A stretch of 64,000 bases of DNA, taken from positions 5,218 through 69,217 of the forward strand of contig JAAAIG010000020.1 in assembly GCA_015852425.1 (NCBI GenBank), written 5' to 3'. Source of the DNA: Gryganskiella cystojenkinii. Taxonomy: Eukaryota; Mortierellomycota; Mortierellomycetes; Mortierellales; Mortierellaceae. A program made the position numbers and the translations under genes. The notes beneath the pieces are model-generated. The model was not told the origin of the DNA. It ran no database searches and saw only the letters and a list, made by a program, of their open reading frames with translations. Below, one piece after another: positions 22,439 to 35,100 of the stretch. How positions within the stretch are numbered: position 1 is the first letter of the stretch; each line of letters begins with the position of its first letter.

Positions 22439-23020
22439 GATGTATGATGGTGATGGAGGGTTGATGTAAAGGAAGGAACAAGAAGAGACAGCCAGCATGC
22501 CTTGTTTGTTTCTTTTTTTTTTTCTTTTTTTTTTGGGGGAAGGTACCGTGACTGCTTGTTTGATCCATGTCACGTGTAACACCTCTGTTCATTTCAGTTT
22601 TTTGGTTCGCGTATCGCGTTCTCCCCTTCAAGAAAAGACCATTTCTTTCGCCACCAAAACATTTACTTTCACATTCACATCATTTTCATCCGCAGACAAG
22701 GGAAACTCGCTCCAATCACTCGGCCACGAGTTGACACTGTCGCACCAATCTGGACTGTAAGCTACAGGAGCAGACGGGGATAGAACAATTCAAGCGCTTA
22801 TTTTTACTCCATTCTAAACGGTCTCCATTTGCATTCTCATTGTCTGTCTCCCCTACTGCAAAGAGTAAGAATAGAAAATAAAGAGCCGAACACGGTGAGG
22901 ACTGGTCCCACAAAATGTTGATCTCGCCATGGTAGAAATACCGTATCGATTCTTTTTACTTACACTCAACTCTTGATTTAGAATATCTGAAGGGTGGATA
23001 AGCCTTTTCTTTTTTTTTCA
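22439..23020. other. Divergent promoter region, DHX33 / APC1
   Basis: 580 bases between two divergently transcribed genes. It holds T-runs at 22508-22533, a palindromic CACGTG at 22571-22576 (an E-box of the Cbf1/bHLH type) and pyrimidine-rich leader before the APC1 start. No coding or RNA feature was recognised. Confidence 0.5.
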
Positions 23021-26000
23021 ATGGAGGCGATCGATCTGACCATCCTCGGGAACTATCGACCCTTCACGGACCAGGGAATATCACCGATTTCGACGCCACC
23101 TCCAGCACCAACAAAACAAAAGGGTCCCAAGCCATTTCATTTTGGTCCGCCAAGAGAAGATGGGATCAAGGTCAAGACCGGCTTTGGGGCTGTGACCCTG
23201 CCCCATTACGAGCTCTTTCCACCCACGATCGACGACTTTGTCTCAAATGAACAGACCCTCAAGAGTGCAGCCACGACCTACCAGGGGAAAACAACACTGG
23301 CGCATGGATATGATGTTGAATTGACGGTGGATGAGGAAGGGACCAAAGTCACCTGGTCACAGGGTGGTGTCCTACGCAAGATTTTCACCTTTGAGAACGA
23401 GAACGAGACGATCCGTCAGGTCCTATTTGCTTGGTTCCGAGTCAGTGATAAGCGAAGCACCAAAAAGACCGAGACCAGTACCGATCATTATTGGGACCAC
23501 CAGGACGAAGATCAAGATCGGGACGGATACCGAGCTCAGTCGAATGAAGATGGGTCTGGAGCAGGGGGAGATCGGGTCCAACTTCGGTCCCAGGAACCAG
23601 TAAAACCCAAAAAAAAGTCTGTCCAGGAAGGCAAAATGCAAGCCCTAGTGGTCGTTCTGGAACGATTGATCAAGATTTACTATCCGAATGGAGAAGAAAA
23701 CGTGGTCTGTCTACGTTTCGGAGTGGAAAGAGTCTGGGCCATGGAAATGGGTATCTTGCTCGAGATCAAGTCCTCGGTCCGAGAAACGAGTGAACGACCT
23801 GTGGCGTTTTACATGTTGGTCGATCCGTTCGAGGAGGAACAATCGGTTTTGATCTCTCAGATCCCGGATCATAGCAGTCATCACTTGATCGACGGAGGAG
23901 AAAGTCAAGAGTCCATGGAGGTGCAACCCTGGAAGGATCTGGATGTGGATAATACTTGTGTATTTGTTTCACATCTGGGTGAGCGGGCCCAGACAGTGGT
24001 GACCTACGACAGGAAGAGACGGAAGCACCGGTTCTGGGCCTATACCTCGAAACTGTCTGCAATCTCGGGCTTGTCAGCGTCACAGAATTCCATGGATGTG
24101 GATGGTGGGGTCGCTCGTGAAGGGTCTTGCATCTCCGAGATGTATTGCGACGTTCATCCCGCCTGGTAACGTTTATCGCCCTGAGTTTTTCGCAAAGCAT
24201 ACTTTCGTTGATATCGTCTCTCTGTGTTAACACTCGTGAAGTATTGTCTCAAAAATAGGTCGTCGTCTCAAATCTTTACTGCTCATGCCATTGACGGATC
24301 GACTGTGATCTGTGTCCTGGACAAAAGCGCAATGTCTTTGGCAACGTATCAAGTGGCGCAGGGATCAGGAAGAGCTGATCTCCTCTGGACAGCGCCTGCT
24401 ATTTCAGCAGTAGGGGTTGTAGGAACAAGATATGGTCAAAAGGACATCTTGCTCCTCTGCCCAGACAGGACACTGTCGTTATGGACAGGCTTCGAGCGAA
24501 AGTTTCTCCCATGTCGCCTGCCCATCAATCTCCAAAAGATCCTTCATGCGCCTCGCCCGACTCTGAAGATTGGTCACCAATATCCGGCAGTGACTGAGAA
24601 TGACCTCAAAGTGATTGAATTCCGGGATGCAGTCGAGGACAGAGCCAGTGCCGTTTTGAATTCAGGGCATGTCGTTCGTTTCCATCTCGATTTCCAGGTC
24701 CGAGTCAGTGTCGTCCAAGAAAGTCTGGACGCCTTGTGCTATGCACTACCGCTGGATCTGCTTTGGGAGTTTCGATACAGGTTCATCTTGCTACAATTCG
24801 GTCGTGACGAGAGGATGGACTCCATCAAGTCGGACGAGTGGACAAATTTTGCCTCGGTCCTGTTGTCGTTTTGTGCTCCGAGCTCACAGCCCTTGGTCCT
24901 CCCCACGACCTTACAAAGGAAGCCAAGCATAACACAACTCGATATGGATCCTGATTGGGAGTTTTTTCTAAACTCACCTCTTCGGAAAAAGATGTATCAA
25001 AAATCTTCGGTTAGAGGACTGGGCTCTGATCTTCCGCCACCAGCACCGACAGTGTTTTCGACCTTGATCGACAGGGCGCAAGAACTGGCATCGATGCTTT
25101 CGAGCGGTCCGTCTACAAGGAATCCGCGTCGTAGGGTGGACATGTACTACAAGTATGCACTTGTAGCGCTGCATCTGGTGCATGAAGACAGGAGTCTGAA
25201 CGTCGTGAGTAGCAAGGAGGCCGATATGGTACCATTGTTGATGCTGTTGTCAAAGATTGTCCGGTGGGATGCCTGGGTGGATTATTACGTCCGTCGGGAT
25301 TTTTCGCCTTTGACCTTGTTGGCCAGTCTGCCAGGTAAATACCATCTGACCCAATGCGTTGCTACAGCATGATTAATGCTGTAATAAATTTCCTGACTAA
25401 CAACAGGCTCTTTTTGTTGTTGTTGTTGTGGCACTCTCTCATTGTACAATAGAGATCTATATCGAAGGACCCGTAGAGCCGCTGGATATCAGTTTTGACG
25501 ACCCACCAAGCATATTCGACTGGATCTCAACCAGGGTCACACGCTCGGACAACCTCTGGACTTTCCCAACCCTTTCTACTCTATTTGACCTTCGAGACCC
25601 GAACCAACTACCAACTCCTTCTACTCCAACTCGACCCTGCGAGCAAACACGCAGGATTGTACGAGTGTTTGATGCACTACTAGATGACAACGTGGACACA
25701 GTGGCCCAAGCGTTGTTCGATGAGGGCTATACCATCACGACACTAAATCAACTTCAAACTGGTATATCAATCGTCCTCAAGGAAGCACTTTGGAGGTGTC
25801 GACAGACATCCTTCTCAAAACTCGGACCCAGGGCACTCGCGTTTATCGGCAGGCACGATTTGGCAGAGTTGCAAACAAAGTACAATGACGACAGAGTCGT
25901 CCCGCGGACGAATTATACCCCACCAGACGTGAGTTCTGTACGAGGTTCTTTGATACAGTCCTGCAAAAACGAGTTCTTGTAAGTGTGACAGAGGCCCTCG

Positions 26001-29000
26001 CTAACATCCTTTATTACACATTACACTTGCTCGATTAGACTCGGCATCAAGAACCAGCCTTGCCCGAGGATAGTCAAGCCAAGAAGGATGACGAAGAAAA
26101 GCCAGCCCCAACGGGGACCGATATCGAGTTATTTGAGATCCCAAGTTTACGCTTCGGAGAGGATAAACGGATACAGGACACACAAATGATGCTCCAATCC
26201 TCACGAGCTCGGACAGTTCGCGTCGAGGATGATCCAAACTTGAACGAGGATGAGCAAAGGGATGTCTACCAGGAAACACTTGCGAAACTAGCTCAGAGAA
26301 CTTTGGCACTTCCAATCGGTCGTGCGGCTTTGACGTTCAGTGTTGATAATAGACCGATTGCATCTCAAAAGTTGCCGATCCCTCCCGTCAATCTCGATAT
26401 CAAGATTGCGCCTGGTGTCGGATTAACCAAGATGGATGATCCAACCTTGCGAAATGAGGATACTCTCCATTGGGCACATTTTCATAACGCGGTTGCTGCA
26501 GCTCTGAGGATATCACCGGATAGTCAGGATGTCACAGACTCCTGGATGCGGCTCCAATACCCGGGACGGCGACAAGTCGAGGAGGACAAGGGGTTTGAAG
26601 CAGCTTCCCACGGCGGTGTACTTTTTGGTTTAGGCATCACGGGGCATTTACGATCGCTCGGGCACAACCTTCCGACCTTGTACTTGGCCACCAAACGCGA
26701 ATTATATACCCTTGGCTTGCTTTTCGGTCTCGCCTGCGCCTATCGAGGAACCATGGATGACCGAGTGATCAAGCTGTTGACCTCGCATATGCCCTCGGAG
26801 CTGCATGAGTTTGGAGATCGGTTCGATCTGTCGCCCATGGTCCAGGAGGCATGCTTTGTTGGCATGGGATTATTGCATTCAGAGACCTGTAGTGCAAAGG
26901 TCGTCCGACGCATGACTCAGGAGATTGCGCTTGATCCTCGAACAGGCCCTATCGAAGCGAGAGCGTATCGGAGACAGGAATGCCATTCTCTTTCTGCTGG
27001 TTTCGGATTGGGATGGACGACGCTGGGTCAAGGTGATAAGAAGAGTTACCTCTTGGCAGATGCTGTCGAGACGTTACATGGCTATCTGCCTCGTGTTGGA
27101 GTGCCCGTGAACGTCAATAATGTACCAACCGGTCGTCATCGTGCTGAAGCCGCGGCCACTGCAGTTGGAGCGACGATCGCTTTGGGACTCATGTATCTCC
27201 GGACAAACAATAAGCTCATGGCCCGAAAACTCGGCCCACCGGATTCTGAGACACAACTGGATTATGTCACGCCGGCTTCGCTTCAACTTCGAGTGATTTG
27301 CAGATCTCTGATCTTGTGGGATAGTATTTTACCAATGGAGGCCTGGGTGCTTTCACAGATCCCCGATTTTTTGAAGAACGACAAAGGAGGACCCTCTGAT
27401 ACAGAGTCAGGACCTCAGGCGTATTATTCGATGCTAGCAGGTGCTTGCTTTGCAATCGGACTTCGGTTCGCCGGCAGTGGGCTCGAAACGGTTTATAACT
27501 TTCTTGTCGGGTACATGGATCGATTTACGAAGCTGGGTCGAACCGCCAGAGGTAAAAAATAATTTGCTCCGACTATTGCTCTTGTCGTCTTTCTGTAGTT
27601 CTACAACTCCTTTTATTGATTGTCTTTTGTATATTTCTCTTGTGTCTGTAGGAGTATCTTTCGAAGAGCGCCTAACGAAAGCCACTGTAAAATCATGTCT
27701 TGATGTCGTGACCATGGCCACAGCACTGGTCGTTGCAGGCTCAGGACGTGTAGATTTCCTCCGACGATTGCGGGCAGCCCATCAGCGGGTCAAGGGTGAT
27801 ACTACCTACGGAAGTCATCTGGCTTACCATCTGTCGATGGGTCTGTTATTCCTTGGCGGCGGTACCTATAATTTGGGAACCAGCAACCATTGTGTTGCAG
27901 CGTTGTTCTGTAGTTTATACCCAAGACTCCCCAGTTTCCCAGCCGATAACAGGACACATAATCAAGCGTTTCGACATTTGTGGGTTATGGCTGCGGAACC
28001 CCGATGCTTGGTCACTCGAGATTTCAAGACGGGTGTGGCGTGTCCTATCCCGATCCGGATTCACCTCAAGCCGTTTTATGATGCGCCCACTGCGAAAGCT
28101 CTCTTGGAGATGACAAGTTCATTGGACATTCGAGATCGAAGTCGATTCCCCCTAGCCAATATTGTAGGCACGCCATCGCCGTCGACAGAAGAGATGACGA
28201 GACAAGAAGGGGATGAATCAACAGCAACAACAAACAAAGACTTTATGCCGTCTGTCATGGAGGTCTTCACACCCTGTCTCTTGCCTGAACTCTCGACCAT
28301 CACCAAGATTGAACTTTTAGGCCCGCGCTATTTTCCCATGTCACTGGAGATTGCTCCAGAGAGCCGAAGCGATCTGACGAAAATTTGGAGAATGTTAAGG
28401 GCACGCTCTGTCTCTGTGATTCGCCGAACAGCTTATCTTAGTTACTCGGAGGATAACCTGGGTTCCAGAGGGATCATTGTGAGACCCTTTCCTGTCGTTC
28501 TCACGTCGTCGGAATCAACAGCCACATCAACAACATCGACACAGAGGAGCAATAACAACAATCCAAATCAAAAAGTTGCCCGGAGAAGGGTGCTTGACGA
28601 GACTGGCGCATGGGAACTCATCGAGGGCTTGGCCGGAAACTACCGTCAAGAGAGTTTTGGAGAAGGCAGGAAGTCAATTTCGCCTCTCTATGAGTCTTCA
28701 GGTGAGGTTATTGGGCGAGCAGTCTTGCAAGATCCCAAGGCTGCGGCTTTTGCACGGAACTTGTGTCTTTCCCATGGACCGACCAGTCAAAATTCCAGAG
28801 CCTACCATGATTGGGCAACTCGAATCGATTGGAAGGAAGTCAAAGAGAACCTCAAATCGGCCGCGTTTCATACGGAGGTCCTGTACGAGTGCTTGATTAT
28901 GGAAAAGACGGAGGCCCTGGTGGATCACATGTGGCTTTATAACATGGAGTCTCGACTGGAGGAGAAGGGCGAGCTTGACTGGCAAACGCTTTGGGACGTC

Positions 29001-29936
29001 AAGCTGCTGAAGGCTCATTACGAGTCGCTCCGAGAACGACATGATCTGGAACACAAGAAACAAACTCGATCCAAATCCTCTCGCGCAAAGAACAGTGCCA
29101 AGTCTAGCCTCGCCAAGACTGGTGACGACGATGGTGATCGGTTCGTTCAGGATGACGGTAGCGAGACCTTGATCAGGATGCAACGGATCTCGGATCTTTA
29201 TAACCGGATAACATCCCGTGTCGATCGATTTATGGGCGAGGAGAAACCCTGGGGTCTTTACGACCGCATGGATCCCGTATCTTTGGAAGTTTGGAAACAG
29301 TTTCCAGGAGTCAGGGAGGCGCGGTATTACTTCGCGATGGGTGCCTTCCGACCGAAACGGAGGAGCAGCTTTTCTAAAACGACCTCGGCACCATCGCCAC
29401 TTTGGTTGCCCGAACGACTTGCGACCTGGGAGTCTGGTACTGCGGCAGATAGGAAGTTGCTCGGTTCGCCCATGTCGTCCCCGACATTGAACCTCGAGAC
29501 TAATCAAAGTCAAGAAGGTTCGATAGATGCGAGACCGCTCGAGTTTGATTTGCTCAAGGTTTGGTTGGCTCTGTACGATATTCCAGGACCGAGGACGATC
29601 AGAGAGATTATCGAGGATATGGACAAGTTTTCGGATCATTGGGATTTACTCGAGGCCGAGGAAGAAGAAGAACGAGTCAATGAAGTCAGGAGGATGAGGA
29701 ATCGTACTGGCCAGGCACTTGACGATGGCAACGACAGCCAGGCGCAAGGATCTTTGTCAGGGCAAGAAACTACAGAACCGGCAGATCCGAATGTGCGAAG
29801 TGGTGCGACACATCACAAGATGATCAAGATGTGGAGCGTGGCTTACCCGGGAATATCGCCTCGGTTATTAAGGTATCTGCGACCAAGTTGGCGGTTGACG
29901 GAAGAGGAGGATGAAGATGTGATGATGACGTTGTGA
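23021..29936 (+). CDS. APC1: Anaphase-promoting complex subunit 1
   Basis: Predicted 2164 residues. Exons are 23021-24165, 24259-25334, 25453-25928, 26039-27551 and 27652-29936; every junction keeps frame. APC1 is the largest scaffold of the APC/C ubiquitin ligase that triggers anaphase and mitotic exit. The N-terminal WD40-like part holds GVLRKIFTFENENE and FRHLW-type blocks. The PC-repeat solenoid is recognised by GVLFGLGITGHLRSLG, ELYTLGLLFGLACAYRG and MGLLFLGGGTYNLGTSNH. The conserved C-terminal part includes FCSLYPRLPSFPADNRTHNQ and HLWVMAAEPRCLVTRDFKTG. Length is close to fungal APC1/Cut4/BimE. ATG at 23021 begins MEAIDLTILG; an in-frame GTG upstream is not a plausible start. Confidence 0.93.
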
Positions 29937-30134
29937 CGGATCTGTTCTTGTGCCAGACACCATTGCAAAGTAACATAAAAATACAAATAAGAGCAGCTTA
30001 TCAAAACATGATGATGATTTTCTGATGAGTTTATGAGAAAAATAATATGATACAAGTCGATATGCTGGGTGGGGTTAAAAAATCAAAGACAAAAAAACCA
30101 AATGAAACAAAGAGGAGGGCAAGTCGTGGGAGAC

Positions 30135-31636
30135 TTAGAATCCATATTTCGACTGAGTCTCGGCTTTGGTCTGTCTGCTGGCGGCCCAGCTGGCGTTCAG
30201 CTGAGCGGCATTGGCCTTGGCCTCATAAGCAAGCGACATGATGTTGTGTTTGCGTTTTTGTTGTGTGCTTGGTTTCAAGTGCTGTTGTTCCAAATGAATA
30301 GAAGAAAAAAATCAGTAAGGGGGATAAGTCTCCATGGAACGAAGGTTGGAGAGGGCCTCAAAAAAAACAAGGGATCAAAGCGGCTTACACTAATTGAGGC
30401 AAGGTCTACGGGCTGGGGTTGACTGTTGCTTCCAGACATGGCCTGACGGGCATGTTGTGCTTGACTCATCTGATCCTTTGCATAAACGTCGATGACATGG
30501 ATGGGTTCGTCTCTAGCCTTCCTCATGCCCAGTTGCTTAAGCTGAATTTTTATGTGCAAATAATCAGACAAAAAAAGTATGTTAGTTGCAGATCAGACAT
30601 GAAATAAGCCCTTCGACTCTAGATAACAAAAATAATCAACCCTGTCATTTTGATCCCTTACCCCAGCTTCATCAAGCTGAACGGTATTCGATCCTCTGCC
30701 TCCGTTGGCTGCACTACTACTGCTTTGTCCTTCTGCTGAAGATTGGTTGTAGCCATAAGCATCATTTCCGGCCTGATAGGCATATTGATCATACGAATAC
30801 TGGTCGTTTGTAGGATACGAATACTGTTCGTTGCTCGGGTAAGCGTATTGATCGTTGCTCGGGTATGCGTATTGATCGTTGGTTGGATATGCATACTGTT
30901 CGTTCGACATGGAGACGTCGACCGTTTTCTCATCCTCAGCCGCCTTTTCTGCGGTCGTCAGTGGTTTCTTGTTGAAGAACAAGGGGATATAAGTGTTGGA
31001 AGCGGCCTTTGCTGGTCCTGAGGTGGAAGATGTTGAGGCAGTGACAGCTGCTCCAACAGGGAAGAATGATACTGGTGCTTCATCGCCATCGTCGTCATCA
31101 TCGTTGTCCTCTGCGAGTTCCTCGTCTTGTTCATCCACCAGAGTGACGGCAGTGGCTTTCTTAGCCACTGGCGCAGGTTTCTTGGCGACTGTCCTCGGCA
31201 TGAACGAAGCCTTGACAGGCGCTGCTCCCGATGACGAGGAAGATGGTTTCGTAGGTGCATTTTTGGGTGTAGGCAACATGGCAAAGAGCGCTCCTACGCC
31301 TGATCCAGACTTTGCAGCAGCAGCAGCCAGTCGAGCTTTTTTGCGGAATGGGGATTCTTCCTCGTCCGAGTCCGGATCAGAGTCGAGTGTGGGCATGGTG
31401 CTGTATTTTCCGCCCTTTGGGAGGGCAGTTGAGGATGGTGCGGGCAGTGATGGCGTAGCCTTGATTGAAGATGTAGCCGATGTCTTTGGTGGCGGCAACA
31501 TGCTTGAGAGACCAGTCGAGGGTTTGGATGCAGTTGGGGCAGCTGTTGATCCTGTAGTGGTGGTGGTTTTGGTAACAGAGGGCATGGTCTCTGAATCCGA
31601 GTCCGAGTCCGATCCGTATGCAGCCAATGCGTCCAT
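30135..31636 (-). CDS. PRCC: PRCC-like nuclear protein
   Basis: Predicted 424 residues in three exons (31636-30662, 30541-30389, 30281-30135). The N-terminus, MDALAAYGSDSDSDSE, and the proline/serine/alanine-rich body resemble PRCC (proline-rich mitotic checkpoint control factor family). The diagnostic part is the C-terminal domain: KARDEPIHVIDVYAKDQM, then QQKRKHNIMSLAYEAKAN and the terminal ETRSKYGF, matching the conserved KRKHQI...AxYGF end of PRCC. In animals PRCC is nuclear and associates with splicing factors and MAD2B; the same cannot be claimed here. A tandem octapeptide array (NxQYxYPx) lies at about 30781-30904, just before the conserved domain. All introns are phase 0. Confidence 0.85.
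30781..30904 (-). repeat. Tandem 24-bp coding repeat (octapeptide N-D/E-Q-Y-A/S-Y-P-S/T)
   Basis: Five consecutive copies of a 24-base unit, the last one degenerate, encode NEQYAYPT-type octapeptides within the PRCC-like protein. A further YDQYAYQ piece follows. Unit divergence is low, which suggests recent tandem expansion. Confidence 0.85.
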
Positions 31637-32163
31637 GATGTCGAAAGAGAGTGTGATTTCCTCGAGAGAGAAGGAGAGGGAGAGGGAGCAAGATTTGATT
31701 GGAGAAAAAGGGAATATGCCATAATGCAACACTTTCTAGAGTTTAAACAACCTCCATACAATCAAGCTTAATTGCACGTGACATAACTCTATAAATAGAA
31801 ATAGTCACCCAACCGGTTCTCCTTTCTCCCGTCATCGAAAAGGAACAAAAAGAAGAAACCACGTTGCGGACGGGTCGTCAACGACTAGCCTCCTTTGTTC
31901 TTTGTCGCTTTCTCTCTTTGGCAGTTCTGATTTGCACATTCTTTTCTTTTCTTCACTCTTTTCCCTCCACATAATACTGACCAAAGCAACAAGAAGGCAA
32001 CAAGAACAGAGAGCAGCACTCTGTTCCGTCCGTCAGTCCGTCCGCACGTCATTCCGTCTGTCAGCTCACAGCCACAAAACTTTTTTTTTCGCATTCATTT
32101 CTGCACATCGCCTCACCTACTCGACTTTCATCGGACAGAGACAATTCCTTTTCAAATAATTCA
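31637..32163. other. Divergent promoter region, PRCC / flippase
   Basis: About 530 bases between divergent genes. It contains a palindromic CACGTG at 31775-31780 and a TATA-like TATAAATA at 31790-31797, reading toward the flippase gene about 370 bases from its start. The rest is pyrimidine-rich. No coding feature was recognised. Confidence 0.5.
31790..31797 (+). promoter_or_regulatory. TATA-like box
   Basis: TATAAATA sits 10 bases past a CACGTG palindrome in the divergent promoter of the PRCC-like and P4-ATPase genes. It is a plausible core promoter element for the plus-strand gene, implying a leader of roughly 340 bases. Confidence 0.35.
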
Positions 32164-35100
32164 ATGTCCAAGGGCAAAGAATCATTTGCGCTGCATCCCA
32201 TCCTCCAATCTACTTCGTCTCCTTCTAACTCTACTCGCACCAACAGTCCACGTCCCAGACCCTCTCCTTCCTCCTATCGCTCACCTCCAGCTGTCGCAGC
32301 AGAGAGCGACAGTGACCACGACAACGAGACTGCCAGCTTCGGTCCAGGATTCACCCCAACGACCTCGACGCCTCAATCTATAAATAACAACAATAACAAC
32401 GGATCCCGCAACAACTCACCAGCAGCAGGAAAAACGATGGCATTAGGACTCGGCGGTAGTGGGAAAGGCTCGTCTGGTGGGGGACTAAACATTGGAAGCA
32501 GTAGCAGCACAAGCCATGGCTATCGCCATTCCAAATACCGGTACTCGGATGAAGAAGACGAGGACGAGGCACCGTTATTGTTGCATAGCAGTACTTCTTT
32601 TAATGGGAGCAGCAGTTCAGCATCTGGGTCTACGCATAACAATGGAGTCAATGGACAGCAGGTAAAGGAAGCGAGAGAGATATCTCTGCGGGGTTATTTT
32701 TGTGCCTTGGCATTTATTGGACAGGATGGATTTACTAGGAACATGAACGCGATTACAAAACGGAAGAAAGACAGGAACCGAGAATGATGGAGAGAGAGAA
32801 AGAAAGACTTCAAGGATGCAGGGGTAATCGCGGGGGTAACACTTGACAATTCGACCGACAAATGAAGCCAGGGGGGTCGATACCCTTTTAGTTCATCCAT
32901 GAAGCAAACAACAAACAAAAAGAAAACAAACGAGAGGATTCCAATCGCAACCAAACGTGCTTGACAATACCTCTCCTCAGCACTCCCTGTCTGCGACCAA
33001 CCCTCTGTCGAAATGCATTCTCATTCATCCCTGCTCGACTTTTTTGATATATGAGCGAGATGGACATTTCTCGACAGTCGAACCTTTTCTTCATTTCTTT
33101 CCCGTCGTCCACACTCCTCGGGTTTTCTAAACGGTCCTAGATATCTGACAATCCCTTTTACCTCTCCATCGTTGACACCCTCTTTATGACCACTGGATTA
33201 CACACAACGACCAACCCGTCCTCTCTCTCGTACTATAGCACAAAGGCCCAAACAGACAGCGACTCTCCGAGATCATGGACGACCTCAAACCTGCCAAGGA
33301 TTCAAAAGCTGCAAAATCAAGGACGATCGACTTTCATAGCTCGGGTAAAAAAAAAAAAAAGAAGTGGCCCCCAATGGTGTTCAATGCAAAGGAATATCTA
33401 TGAACCAGAGCAGGATATTAACAACTTGCTGCCCCTCATTTTTCAACTTCACAGCCAAGGAAAAGAAGAGATACCCGCCTAATGTCACACGCAACACGAA
33501 ATACAGCATCTTCAGCTTTTTGCCGATTGTGCTCTGGGAACAGGTGTGTGTTTGTTTTTTTTACGATCAAGCATTACATGGCCTGAAAACGACTTTTGTT
33601 TTCCTTCCGGGACACATCACTTATGCATTCTCCTCTTCTTGGTTTTTTCCTGTCGCCTCGTAGTTCAAGTTCTTTTTGAACTTGTATTTCCTCCTCGTCG
33701 CCCTTTCTCAGTTTGTACCTGCCTTGAAGATCGGTAAGGAAGTTGGACCGCATAAACCATGGACCACTTGCCAATATTAGCATATTAGCGGGCTGTACTT
33801 GACTGTGTCAGCTGACGGACGAACGTGCATGAATGTTGACCTCTTTTTTTTACGATGATAGGCTATATCGTGACATACGTGGCACCATTATGCTTTGTGC
33901 TGGCTGTGACGATAGGCAAGGAGGCGATCGATGACATGAAGCGCTATCGCAGAGACCAGGAAGCCAACTCGCAACGTTACAGGATCTTGACCCCCTCCGG
34001 CTTCAAAATGATTCCTTCCTCCAAGATCCGGGTTGGAGACATGATTGTTGTGAACAAGAACCAGAACGTGCCCGCAGATATGGTTTTGCTCAGGACGACC
34101 GAGGAATCCGGTGCTTGCTTTATCAGGACGGATCAGTTGGATGGTGAGACGGACTGGAAACTTCGTCTCGCGGTCCCATCCTGTCAGGCCTTGTCAAGTG
34201 ACGAGGCGCTTCTGGAGTTGAACGCGTCGATCTATGCGGATTCACCCCACAAGGACATTCACAGTTTCATTGGCAACTTTACCAGGGAGGGCGATGGTCC
34301 TGTAAGTTTTGGAATTGATGGCTGGATTTCGTAGCCGGGATAAAAAAAAATTGTGGAGGTGAGAGATTTTGATACTTACAGCTGTTATTTTTATTCTTTT
34401 TTTGTTTTTGTTTTGCGACGTAGGGCCAGCACATGGAGTCACTGAGTGTGGACAACACATTGTGGACAAACACGGTCGTGGCCTCTGGAAACGCTGTAGG
34501 CTTTGTCATCTACACTGGACGGGATACGCGTGCCGTCATGAACACTAACCACCCAAAGACAAAGATTGGACTCTTGGACTCTGAAGTAAACCGTCTTTCC
34601 AAGGTAACGGTCTATTCGGTTTTTGACAGCAATTGGAGCAGAACCACTTCCTCTTTTCTTTTGGACAGGCATCATATTGATATGTTTATGCTCTGCATCG
34701 ATATAGATTCTCTGCGCGTTCACTTTGACTCTCTCGCTGTCAATGATTGCCCTCAACGGATTCGAGGGACTGTGGTACATTTACCTGTTCCGTTTCTTGA
34801 TTCTCTTTTCGTCCATTATCCCGATCTCTCTTCGTGTGAACTTGGATATGGGCAAGACTGTCTACGCCTGGCAGATCATGAACGACAAGGAGATCCCAGG
34901 AACCATTGTCCGTACCAGTACTATACCCGAAGAGCTTGGACGGATCGAATACCTTCTGTCTGACAAGACCGGAACGTTGACCAAGAATGGTAATTGTTTT
35001 AACATTAGCTCTGGGGTGAAGTCTGCCTTAGCGTTACAATTTCATGAAAGTTACTTACAATTCTTCTATCCCTTTATAGACATGGAGCTCAAGAAGTTGC

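Noticed and set aside
28698..29639. 313-codon minus-strand frame
   Set aside because: Lies wholly antisense to the last APC1 exon and has no family features.
30993..31724. 243-codon plus-strand frame
   Set aside because: Antisense to the PRCC-like first exon; the Val/Gly/Ala/Ser-rich composition mirrors that low-complexity sequence.
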